Source of the DNA: Amblyornis subalaris
Lineage: Eukaryota; Chordata; Aves; Passeriformes; Ptilonorhynchidae
DNA: 64,000 bases
Direction of reading: 5' to 3'
Assembly (NCBI GenBank): GCA_018881555.1
Contig: JACAXG010000203.1
Location: 806,001 to 870,000 of the forward strand
Part shown: positions 24,939 through 36,600 of the stretch, one piece after another
How positions within the stretch are numbered: the stretch's first letter is position 1
How the letters are laid out: every line of letters begins with the position of its first letter
Program-made: the position numbers and the translations under genes
The notes under the pieces: model-generated
Told to the model about the DNA's origin: nothing
The model's database searches: none
What the model saw: only the letters and a program-made list of their open reading frames with translations

Positions 24939-27900
24939 GATTGATACATAATTAGGAAAATTCCTGACACTGAGTATTTTTCTTTTGGAGGACAGAAATT
25001 AATTTGTTTCTTTTTTTAATTCATTGCTGGTAGCAGAATGTTTTTGAGGAGTCCTGACACCTCTGAACGAACGGCATGAGATGAGTGCCCATACTGAATT
25101 TCAGCTCCTGGGACTGGAATACAACTGTTCAGCCACCTGAAATCTCTCCACCTGCCCAGAAATGCTGCATAGTTAAAAGATACATTAAAAGGTGTTCTGC
25201 TGTGGATGTACCTCCCTACCTTAGGCACTCCTTTGACCCCTATTTCTGCACTATCAAAGCACCTCCCAATCTTTGGGCTTCATCTCGCCAACCTCCCTTG
25301 CTGTTATCTCCGCACTCACGCTGACACTTTATGTTTCAAGGAAGTACAAAATCAAACTGATTCAAATGTAATAGTTTCCCTTTGGCCTTGGAGGCCCAAG
25401 GCAGCTCTTTCTAAACATGGTTTCAATCATGTTTCGCAGATTAAATGAATTATTCAGGTCTTTAAATCTACATTTTGCAGAAGATTTTGCTCGGCTTGAA
25501 GATCAAGTTATAAAAAGTCTTCATTTCTCTAAGACGCCTCTTAATGGTGGTTGTGATTAAAAAGCCTTGTAGGAAGTATACACCTTTTTAAATACATGGT
25601 AGTTTTACAATAAGTAAACCTGGATGTCTTATGTTCTTTAGGGAAGAAAACATCACNAGTTCAAAGAGGGACAATTTGTAATTATAATTGAAAGGGGAGG
25701 CCAGACTTGTANATCTGATGGCAAAACGGAGGTTGCAGGCAGGATTTCCAATTCCCAGTTTTTCATACCTCTTCATGGAGTCNTTTTATCCAGAGCTTGA
25801 ACACACATTACATACAGGAGTTGATAAACTTGAAAAGAATCTAATATTTTAGGACAGAAAAGAGANAAGAGCAGAGGAGGGAAGAGAACTGATTAAAGGG
25901 TTAAATTCTGGTCAATGATATTTACTTGCTGTTCTTTTGCTTTCCAAATAAGACATTGTTTACAATTCACTTTTTCATTGTGCTTGATGAAAAAGGAAGA
26001 AAGTATAAAGAATTATTTGCGGTATCCAAGACAGGAATGTTTGGTGACAGCAATTCTTCCAAAAGACACTGGAATGAGCAAAGGAGATTTTAATTTTTTT
26101 TTTTTCCCATGAGAGTAAATGCACTTTCAGTGGAATAAACCAAAAACCAAAGTGTAAAATGACAGAGAATTTGGAAAACAAATCAGGTGGAAATTTAAAC
26201 TCTTCCATATTAACAGTGGTTGCTGTATTACCCTTTTCAGGCTGAAGATTTATAAGCATTTTCCTCAGGGGATGGGCAGACTTTGGCTGTCCCTGGCCTC
26301 CCCTTGCTCTTACACATGGATTTCTGTCCTGTGCTGTGCCCTCAGCTGAGCCAGGACAACTGTTTGGGGACAACTGGATCAGGGAGGTGACAAAGTCAGT
26401 AATAATTTTTATTACTATTATTCCAGTTCCCCGTTTCCCATTGTTATTTAAACTCCTTGTGCGCACCCAAAAGCAGGGGAGAGTCAGCCAAGGGAGAAAA
26501 GACCCCCAAATGTGTGCCTGAGGAGCCCTCCCAGAGCAGCTGCTGCGTGAGGAAGGAAGGATGGACACTCTTCCCATGGGAGCCTTCCCAGACTCCAAAC
26601 CCTGCCCCAGCAGGACCAGGGGCCACCAGCAGCCCCAGGAGACACCTGGGGCTGCCCCGCTGGAATCTGCCCAGTGTGATCCACACCAGCACCACTGGGA
26701 AGGGTATCTAACACTGGGCAGGTTTTCCAGGGACAAACTGTATTCCCTGTTCTGTCACCATGTGGGAGAGCTGCTTGCATCTCAAAAGTGGCCCCACATC
26801 CAATTGTCTACCGTGGGCTTTGTTTGGATGAGCAGCTTCCAAGGAGGGGCTCAATCCCCCAGTTTCCTGCAGCAATCACCTGGCTGGTGGCTCCAGAAGT
26901 CATTTTGAACAGCTTCATTGGGAAGGATCCTTTAGCCGGGAGCTGAGTAACAAACCTGCCAGCTCACAGTCTCACTTGATGCTCGGTGTTTAGCTGCTGG
27001 TAGGAAAATAAAGAAGAAAACATAAACATTGAATCAACAGTTTTAGTTGTAAAAGCTGTTTTAGGGATATCTCTGATTCACCGTCCTCCTAAATAGACAC
27101 TGATGGGGTAATTCTTTACCTGCAAAGCTCGTGATGGGGCATGTCCCAAGCAGCACCAGGCAAGCACTGCTGCCCATGATTTCCCGCTGCACAGGAAGAG
27201 TGAGAACTTGTTGCTCTAAGTGTCTGCTCACACCACTCAGTTTGTCATGTCCTGTTCTTCTGTGTTTTACCTACAAAATGCCTCAAGACATAATTTTGCA
27301 AGTGTAGTTTGAAAATCTTGGTAGAAAAAACACCAACTCAACTATTTAATATTACGCCTATTTCTTCCTGCTGTGTTTATGTTGTTACCATTTATCCTAA
27401 GAGGCAATTAAAATATTTGTTTCAAATTATAGTCACAAATGTGACTTCTTTTTAGGCAGTGACTTGGTTATTAACCTGTCAATCCTGATTATTCTCAAGC
27501 AAACTATTAATTTCGTGTGGTCGTTGCTGCTCGTGTTCTCCATCCCTGGTCCCCAAAGGAAATGGGATTCTGCTGTGGAGTGAGGAGAGAGGAAATTTCT
27601 GGAATGCGGGGCCATCCAATAATTGGCACTAATTGTCAAATTAATTATATGGGTGTCAGACAAATATTAGGATTCAGGGGCATTTTCNTAGACATGCAGC
27701 AGTTATCTGAGCACTCTTGAAGAACACAAGGGTGTTATTTGCAGCAGGCTGAACCCTGAGCTTTGCTCATCCAGTGAGTGACGTCAATCCTCTGGCCCTT
27801 TTTAAAGTCTGTTTATTCAAATATCAGAACAGCTCTGCCCTGTTCTTTGTGCTGAAACCTTTGTATGGGACTCTGCTGGACAACCCGTTTGGGATCCTCC

Positions 27901-28019
27901 TCGTTACTGCTCTGCAAAGCAATCACACGGTATGTTTGAGAGATCTCCTCTTTCATTTCATTCTATTTCGGCTTAGTTTTTGCTCTATTAGTAGTGACAA
28001 TTAAAATTAAGAGAATGTA

Positions 28020-28680
28020 ACAAAACAGAGTTCACCCGCCTGAATAAAACTGGCAATTGGAAATATTTCCTTTAAAGATCCCGGTTTTTTGAAGAAGTTG
28101 GCGGCACCGTTCCCCACATGGCTGCAAGACGAGGTTATTAACCAGTGCTCGTTCAGACGAGATGTTTTGCACCCAACTGCTTACAATCAGTTAGTTGACT
28201 ATGAAACTGCCCAATTTCTGTGTGTAATCAAAGTAGCTGTGTACACATTTGGCATGTAATTACGTTTCTAAATTGATTAAAATCCAGCCCTGAAACGATT
28301 GCGAGCTAAGGCTTGGCTCCAATGATTAGTTCTTAAAACTTCTTTCACAAGCTTGAGCAAATAACACATTCGCCAAAAAACGCTGCCAACTGTGAAAGTT
28401 AATTATGATAAATGCAACACAGTTCTCTCATCACCAGCGTGCAGAGGAAGGCTTTTGCCTCTCCTGGCTTTATTGTCCATCAAGACAAAGATGGCGCTTC
28501 GGGATTTCTTCCCTTTCACAAGGACAGATATGCCGTGAGTGACAGTTAAATTTGTTGGAGGTATTAAATAGCTAATGCTAATGCCTTTTACAATCTTCTG
28601 AACTGATTTTAATATATTAGACTGTCACTCAAAGTCTTAATAAACAATTCCACACTCTTAGTTTAAAATCATCCTGTCAG
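28020..28680. other. Possible conserved non-coding element
   Basis: This AT-rich, repeat-free block has several homeodomain-type cores (gtaattac, gttaattatg, ttgattaaaa) and AAGATGGCG at 28488-28496, which matches the core I know for the factor YY1. CpGs are retained here (for example near 28090-28150 and 28490-28540) although the surroundings are AT-rich. This fits a developmental enhancer in a gene desert, but only cross-species alignment can show it. Confidence 0.25.
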
Positions 28681-30403
28681 ACCTGGAGGTTCTCTCAATT
28701 GGCCTCCATTGTTAATCTGATAGTAGTTTACAAACAAATGACTTTTTGTCATCATAGGTTGTATCATATGAGACTTTAATGGGTGTTTCTCTTTTTTCTC
28801 TTTTTTATTTATTATAAAACAGCTGTGCCAGGGCTTAATGGTGTGGATTTGTGCTTTAAAGCAGCTGTGCTTGTAGCTAAACTTCTCCCTCCCTTGCAGA
28901 TAATCTCTCACTTATTCATATTTGAATAGATCTTTCTTCTCATTTTAGAGTATTGCAAAGTCAGCCTTGTGCAATTTAATATATTTTTGAAGAATGATTT
29001 CATTACGTTTATTCTAATATAGTGTANTTCCTCCATGGAGTGCCACTTTCGCTTCGGAGACCCATCAGGAGCTCAACAAGTATCAAAGTTTCACGTCTGC
29101 AGATGTGAAAAGCAGAGGTACTCATTACNGTTAATATTCTGTCAGAGGAAAGTCATCACAAATAAAATACTTTCTCTAATTTTGTAAAAAAAAAATAAGA
29201 GAAATGATGAATTCATTTTGGTGAAGCTAATTTATGGAAAAATAACCTTGATATTTTTGATTTTGCATCTCTCACATATCGCAGCAGCACTAGCATCCAA
29301 GAGGTTAGATTATTGTTTGGATAAGTATCCAGATTTTGATACTTTAGCTGTCTGAGTGTTAAATCAATACATCAGATTGCTGCCAAAGAAAAACTTGCAA
29401 AGCTTTCTACCTTAAACTGGTATTAATAAAACCTCCTTATGTTTTGTTTGTTTTTCCTTATCTGTGTGATGGTGGGAGATTTTTTTTGAGTATATGCATA
29501 AATTATTTGTAGTAGGATCTAAAATCACAGCGACAAATACAAATTGTTCTGACAGCTCATTCCATAATGTGCTGCTACTCATTTAAGAAAGCTTCATCTC
29601 CAACCCTCACAATTTTCATTACAGACTTTCTTAACTTAGTTATCCTGGGAGTATTCCCTAAGGCAAATNTCTCTTTTTCTCACAGCCAGCTTTCAGGATT
29701 TGGACTAAGGCTGTGAGTGGATCAAAGAAGAAGCAGGACCAGTCAAGACCAGCAAGTTTAATGAAATATCAGTAACTCAGCCACGTGAGGACATGTTTTT
29801 TCATTTGATGGCTGTGACCAAACCTCCATTTTGCTAATACATGTGATTAACCCAAACGTCCACATGCAAAATTATCTGCTAATTACCAGGTCACTCATTC
29901 AGAGGAGTAAAACTATAATATTTAACCTGACTTTCTCCCTGGCCTAGGATCCTGCCCTACATTTATCCCACAGCCCATCTTGCAGGGTTTCTGCTGCTGT
30001 CAGAATACAGCTCGTCTTCATTTAATAAATTGCTATTTTTTATATTTTTGTTTACGTGTTTACAAATCCATGAAAATCAATAATAAAAATATTAAACAGC
30101 AGAAAAAGCGAGGCTATCAGGCTGATTCAGTCTTTTGTTGAGATAATTCTACATCATAGTATATGCAGTATAATATTCCTACTTTTTGTTTAATTTNCCC
30201 AATGAAAATATTGTAACCAAAAAGTGTCATCCCTTCCTNAAACCCCTGTTTTTCCTCCATCTTCAAATCTTCATGCCTACAATATATATGAAATGTTTGG
30301 ATCCTTAACTCAATGGGCATTGAATATTGAGGGCTGGCTCTTCCAGCTTGTGTGAGTCAGCATCTCTGCAGCTGCATCAGACTCTGCAGACTGAGGATCT
30401 GTT

Positions 30404-30423
30404 TGTCTGTCTGTCTGTCTGTC
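30404..30423. repeat. (TGTC)5 microsatellite
   Basis: Five perfect TGTC units, flanked by tgagga on the left and tattt on the right. It is short and perfect, with no coding context. Confidence 0.9.
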
Positions 30424-30828
30424 TATTTGTACACTGAGTAGGCTTCTCCAAAAAATGAACTGAAAACTTAGATCCAATGTGGAACTGAATTGTTAGCAAA
30501 CATGAGTANGACACAGCTGGCCTTTTTTATAATAGTGCAACACCAGGTAAATAAACTACCTTTGAAATGTTCTGATTTGTTTTTTCTTTCTTACACTACC
30601 ATTTCTGAACCTGTCATACCAACTTCTGAGTATTCACATCTGGGTGAATCAGTCACATCATTTNATGTTAACCTCATGAAGCAAACCACAGCATTACTGA
30701 TGTTACCGGACAAGATATTTTGCAAGTGTTGTGATTTTGGGTTTGCTGGGATTTTTAGGAAGGGCTCAGTCCCTGGTTATCCGACCTCTTCAATTATTAT
30801 AATTTCTGTGTATTTTTTCTGATGTGTG

Positions 30829-30875
30829 ACATAAGCAGTAAACTTATGTCTCTGAAACTGACCCAGTTTCAGAGA
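30829..30875. other. Two abutting perfect hairpins
   Basis: The first stem is acataag (30829-30835), loop cagtaaa, cttatgt (30843-30849). The second is tctctgaaactg (30849-30860), loop acc, cagtttcagaga (30864-30875). Both stems are perfect (7 and 12 bp) and share base 30849. Either strand could fold into a compact two-hairpin RNA, or the DNA could form a cruciform. No RNA family I know fits, the stems are too short for a microRNA precursor, and no promoter is visible. Confidence 0.6.
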
Positions 30876-31500
30876 TCTGAGGACCTGTGAGTGATTTTAA
30901 CCCCAGTCTGTCATCCCTGTGATTAGATCCAGGGCACCTGGAATGGCCAAGGATCAGTTCTTACTCCTCATCTGCTCCACTGCAAGCTGACAGTTCTTAG
31001 GTCTTGGTAGGAAGTGGAGGAGACCTTACATGCTGTAGCGATCAAGATAATTTCATGTTAAAAGATGAAATGCCATAAATGTACTTTAGAAAACTCATGA
31101 ACTTCATGCCAAGAATGTGTTTTTGATGAAATAGGCATTTGTCTAATGAATATTATTCAAGGAGCAGTTACAGAAAAGATAGTGACAGGCACAAATGTAA
31201 GAAATGGGCAGAAGCTGGCTGAGACAGAATAGAAAAATTCAATCAAGATAATACCTCTCTATTTTTAATGCTGGTTTCCATTGTCCTTGCTCCCATTTTC
31301 TTCATTTCAGCATTACAAATCGACAGGATTTTGATTTTAAAAAGAGGACGCCAAGTACTTCTTCTGTTGGATTTGCAATTCTATGAACCCCACGCGGCGT
31401 CTGTAGTAATAAAAGATAATAATTATGAACTGGTGTAATTTTCATTACACGGCTGAGCTTGCACAAATGTCAGGCTGTTCCAGCACCAGGCTGCCATTGG

Positions 31501-31770
31501 AGTGGGACGTGGGAGAAGCTGCTGAAAGCGAGCTCCACAAACAGCGGCTTTGTCGGGACAGGGGCTGGGACTGCTCCCTCGCTCGTTCCTCGCGGGAAGC
31601 ATCGCGCAGCCTCGCTCCCTGCGNGACTCCCACGCGAGTCCTTGAGCAGGAGCACAACTGGGCCCTGNTGCCCACTCGAGCACATTTGCGTTCATTGCCG
31701 TGTTTGGGAGGTGTCGCTTCCACGCCGTTCCCCGGCTCTGAACCCGCAATGCGCGCTCAAAGCAATCATG
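31501..31770. promoter_or_regulatory. Small CpG island
   Basis: I count 24 CpG dinucleotides in these 270 bp, at a GC content of roughly 58%, so observed/expected CpG is near 1. The flanks contain almost none. CpG islands in birds usually mark promoters or, less often, poised enhancers. Dense spots are 31580-31612 (several CGCG) and 31631-31640. There is no obvious TATA box and no recognisable first exon. The 156-codon plus-strand open frame across it (31425-31895) is what GC-rich sequence gives by chance. Confidence 0.45.
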
Positions 31771-32094
31771 TAGCAATTGTTTTTCCCNGTATGTGTGTGT
31801 TTGTAGGGAGCACCTCTGCACGTTCCAGGACAGAATTCAGAGTCAGTGCTTTTGTGCGGCGTTTGAAAACCTCTGATACCTCTAAACCTTTATGAAGTGG
31901 CAAAACTGGGTTCTCCTTCTGGGCTTTGCAGGCCGCTGAAAATAATAAACACACCTTTTCACAGAGAAGTCTTTTTTTATACAAAATCNGTTACTAAATT
32001 TACTAGAAATTATGGTTGCCAGTTCAGTAGAGTTTTCTGGTTTTAAATATGACAATTTTTATCTTGGTTTTTTTTTCCTTTAAAGAAAGTGGAT

Positions 32095-32800
32095 ACTAAA
32101 AATTACATATAGCGGTTCTTCATATGCATTCCGTGCAAAATCTTAAAAAACAGTCTTTGAAAATACCACTACCGAGTGTTAAGGGGAAGGGATTTGTCCC
32201 ATATCTTCCTTTCACTGAAGAACAACTCATATATTATTATTATTTTTGATTGAATCAGCGGTTAATGAGAAATATTTGCAGACGGCACACAGCAAATCAA
32301 TATCTTTGTTTCTCCTGCTAATCTTCACTCTACAGATAATCAGCCTTTAGAGGGCTGAGAATTGGAGACTATTAGAAGATAAGGATGAAGCGCTGACAGC
32401 TCANTCATTTCCCCATGCAAAAATATGTTAGGTCATTTTTTTGCATGTGAAATATGATAGGGATATATCATCAACATTTGATAAATCGAGAGGGGTTTAA
32501 AAATCGCATCCGAAATACTTGACATTCAGCAGAGTTTTTGAAAATGATAAAATCATAATTGTAAAAAAGACCCGCAGTATTGCCAATCAGATGCTGGCTG
32601 TTCTGTGCACCCTGGCACATATATCTTACTGTCCCCCTGCAGAAGGAGGAATGAGCATAAAGAAAAGAGCAATTTCCCTGCCGTAAATTGGAAAGTCTGC
32701 CAAGCAGCTATGTGATCTACCATCAATCAGTGTTAAATTCTCCTTAGCTGCAGAAAACTCAAGAACTAACTATTACTGAGAGATTTCACACAGTGACTAA
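32095..32800. other. Possible conserved non-coding element
   Basis: This repeat-free, AT-rich stretch has octamer-like POU words (catatgcattcc near 32120, catgcaaaaatatg near 32415, ttttgcatgtg near 32440), ATAAATC and TAATG cores, and scattered CpGs. It lies just downstream of the 31.5-kb CpG island. The texture resembles vertebrate developmental enhancers, but that is an impression and not a measurement. Confidence 0.25.
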
Positions 32801-33591
32801 TGGTATATGACAAACACATTTAGAATCTGCATAGCCCAGCACCAGTTTAAAATATAACATGAATAATAAACAATCCTAAAGATATCCCGGTGTGCAAAAT
32901 AAGACATAATCTCCTCAGACACATATTGTACATAGGAGATTACCATTCTGGAAGTGCACTCAATATCAATACAGCACAAAGTCATGTACACAATATGACT
33001 CTATTTGGAATAGCATCTTTCATGCAATATCTGCCACAGCGTTGTGAGGCTGCACAGCAAGATGGGGAGGTTATAGGATAAAGAGGAGATGACAGCTGAG
33101 TAAAACACTGGCCTGAATCCACAATGACTCTGCTCACACGAGGAGCCCCATTAGGTAATATTGAAATCTGGAGGTGAGGAAGGTCTTCTCCTCCACCGTG
33201 TCATTACTGAAGCCACAGCGAATGCATCTGTTCCAGATGGCAAGTGTTCAGGGGAACGGGAGACGGGGCTGTTCCTCGCATACTAAGCTGGTCATTTCTC
33301 AGTGCAAAGATTCCACTCATTTCTGTTTAGATTTCCATTAAAAACATATTCTTTAGCTGCAAAATATGGAGAAATATTTATAAGAAAGGAATATATTAGC
33401 TATTAAAAGCTGCCTGCACTTTTGACTGAAGAACAGTACATAAAACTAGACACTTTTGTCCTAGATTTCCATTTTCAAGCTATTAGACCTTTCAATTTAT
33501 TTCAATTCCAGATTTATATTTTTATTTAGAACATAAAGTCCATCATTTTGAAAATGGCCTTTCTGGACACTAAGGTGGTTTGGGGATTTTC

Positions 33592-33680
33592 CCTTCCTTC
33601 CTTCCTTCCTTCCTTCCTTCCTTCCTTCCTTCCTTCCTTCCTTCCTTCCTTCCTTCTTTCCTTCTTTTTCTTTTCTTTCT
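33592..33680. repeat. (CCTT)n tetranucleotide and polypyrimidine tract
   Basis: About 16 uninterrupted CCTT units run from 33592 to 33656 and decay into ttctttcc and cttttct to 33680. The whole tract is pyrimidine-only on the plus strand and purine-only on the minus strand. Such mirror-symmetric tracts can form intramolecular triplex DNA. A minus-strand open frame reads it as a Lys-Glu-Gly-Arg repeat, which is an artefact of the array. Confidence 0.96.
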
Positions 33681-36600
33681 AATCTTGTCTCCTCCGAGCT
33701 CAGATATCTCGTATTTAAATGGTATAAAGTGCTATATATGTTAAAGACAGAATAGTACAGGCACAAGTTGGGAAGTCTGTTCCAATGGAAATCACAATAA
33801 ACACAGAAATACCTGGTGCTGGAGATGCTCCTACACCAACAAAAGGACTCTGTTCTTCGACCTTAATTCTATGAGAGCAAACAGTCTGCACATAGTACTC
33901 AGAAACCAGAGACCAGGGCAGGCAGAACAAACAAGAGTAATTAAATAATCATCCCATTAGCCGAATTATAGTAATGTCTCCGTGATTTGACCATGCTTTA
34001 TAGCATCATTTCCATTTACAGAATTGCTAACAAGGAATCAGAACCAGGACAAAAAGGGTTTGGTGCCATTCTGACTAACTCTATGCAAGCATGTACCCAT
34101 TTGGGATGGAGGGAAGATGCAAGGAAGGAGAAGTTTGAAAATGACACTGTCAGAAAAGATTCCAGGGCCCTGAATGCCATTAAAGACCCGCCTGTGTTAT
34201 TCCAGCACCTTGAGGAGCTGTTCTGAAGGTTATGGAACTTCTTGTAGGGAAAGTAGGGGCAAATACAGCAAAAACTTAGCCAAAATCCATTTCTGATAGC
34301 ACACTAACACGGTGTTGAAAGAAGCCATAAAGTTTATCAGATAAATTGTGTTTCCAATTATTGACTTTTTCCAAAGGAAAAAAAAAAAGAATATTTTTAA
34401 GAACTTAGACTAAAGTGAAAGTGTGAGTGTAGCAAGACAGAGGAGTAGGCAGAAGGATATTTGCCATCTCTCCTTTGTGCTCTCCTCTACTGTTGGCAAA
34501 AGCGTCTGATGTATAATCATCATATTATCTTCCATTGTTTTTAATAGGGTTTTTTTATGAGTAAGGAATTTACGGCTGTATGCAAATATTCTGTGAAGCT
34601 AGCAGCAAAAGAAAATGCTATTTACACTGAAATTCATGTACTGACTAAAAAGCATTAACAATAGCAATTAACAAAAATGGAGATTGTGCTGTTTCCATCT
34701 GTATTTTGCAATACACAGCAAATGATAGTCACTCAGCAATGCATTAATTTGCTAATGTTCTTCAGTTAAAATATAGAAGTTCTATTTCTTTTAACGCATT
34801 TTTTATCAAATGAGTCCAAACCCCCTTAATCCTGTGCTAAATAATTGGAAATCATTAAGTATATGAGAATTCACTCCCAGCCCCAAGCAAAGTGTTACTT
34901 CCCCAGGAGGAGTTGCAAAAAGGACTCAAGGGAGGCAGTTTAGATTTCCTGTTATTCCACGTGGGATAGGAAGGAGCACTGGTTTGCATCAAGGCCATCT
35001 GCACAGTCAGGTGTTCCTCTCTTGTGCTGTCCAGGTCCAAACAGGACCCACTGCCCAGGCAGCACCTTTTAGTGCACGACAGAGGGAAAGAAAGGGCTGA
35101 GGGGTGGTGANGGTGGAAAGAGAGACACAGAGCTACAGAGAGGACCTTCACCTCTCATCCTCTTTCTCTATAAACACAAGCAGAGGTGTGTAGAGGCAGG
35201 TCTTGTGTGTCTTTTGTCAAATATACNCAACAGCTGAACACAATTTCCACAAAATTCTGAATTCAGAGAATCAAACTGCACAAATATATTTTGGTTATTT
35301 TTCAATCGTCAATTCCGAGGAAAATATCTCCAATTNTAATGAACAATCAGAGCAATCCATAAATCTGTGGGAGTCACGACAGCCTCTCTCCAACTCTTTA
35401 TGCACCTGCTTCGTCTCTTCCTCTGGAGCAGCATCCAAGTGGATAAAAGAGTCTTCACCTCCTTCCCCAGCGACCTTGCAGACCCCGCAGCCCCGAGTGG
35501 GAGCAGCCCCTGGAGCTGGGCAAGCTGGCCGTGAGCAGCTGCAGCCCCAGCGGCAGCACTTCCCGGCAAAAGGAGCTCGTGGAAGAGCACAAGCCCGGGT
35601 CTGGGAGTTTTGAAGACGATCACGACGACATATGGTGTCTGAATTTCTGAACGTGCCGGAGCCAGGCTGGCATAAGGACACAGCTCCAACCCCGGGAAAC
35701 GCCTCCGTGAAGAACGCACGGTTTCGTGCTCGGTTGTGTAATACACTGCCAGTGTTTACGCAGAAGCCTCTCATCCACGAAAGTGAAGTTTATTACTATC
35801 AATCACAGAAACAGCAAACAAAAATGCTGAGATTTTATGTACAGTGCTTCAGTCTGAGGGTTTTACCACTTCTGTAGGCAGCAGTAGTTATTTTACTGGC
35901 AAATGGTGTCGCTGGGAATATGTTGATCATCTGGCAGTGTTGTAACATTCATAAAATATCAGCATCCCAGCTGAGAAGCAGCCACAACAACANGAAGGGG
36001 CAGATTTTCTTTTGCACTTACTCAAACATTTGTGCTGGGGTACCAGTTGCCACTGGAGACTGTACCTTTTGTGCAGAACAGGACAATAATCCATGAATGA
36101 AATTCCAAGATTACTGTTAGTGCAAAATCCAGCTGTCAGCAAGAACAGATTTATTCCCCCAGTACCTTTCCCAGGTCAGGAAGGTGCNGTGGGTGCAACT
36201 GTACTTTGTGTACTTTGAATGAATTTGAGAAAATATGAAAAAAAAAAGCTTAAATTGCTATCTTGCTGAAATAAATTGCAAAGGACAGCAGTTACCTGAA
36301 CCTCTCATGTGGTGAGTGAAGAAAGAGAGACACCTTCAGAAAGCAGTGGAACTANCTCAGGCCTGAATTGTGCTTTGAGGATGTCTGGTTCTTTCTGTTG
36401 TGTACAAGAATAGTCCTTTCTGAAACATTTATGGTAGTTACAGGAGGCTGGGGTTAATCTAGAACTTTGTTCTTCAAGTAATGTCATGAACAAGGTCTCA
36501 CAGAAATCCCAGGAAGTGAATTGGTATGACAGCTGGCACCACATTAGTCTGGGCTTAAAGCACCACCTGCAAGTGAAAATGCTGGATTAAAGGCCTTTCT

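Larger units (their letters stand above)
24939..33591. other. Unassigned stretch with CpG island and CNE-like blocks
   Basis: No gene is recognised. The region includes a 253-codon minus-strand open frame (25975-26736) of unknown meaning, CNE-like blocks (28020-28680 and 32095-32800), a TGTC microsatellite (30404-30423), a double hairpin (30829-30875) and a small CpG island (31501-31770). The remaining sequence shows no repeat family I recognise. Confidence 0.55.

Noticed and set aside
29033..29112. ATG-led frame in gagtgccactttcgcttcgg ending at cagag|gtactc
   Set aside because: There is an in-frame stop 15 bases upstream, no convincing acceptor and a poor donor.
31425..31895. 156-codon plus-strand frame across the CpG island
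   Set aside because: About that length is expected a few times by chance in 64 kb, more so at high GC. Other frames on both strands are also open here.
33497..33766. Minus-strand frame with a Lys-Glu-Gly-Arg repeat
   Set aside because: It is a translation of the CCTT microsatellite.
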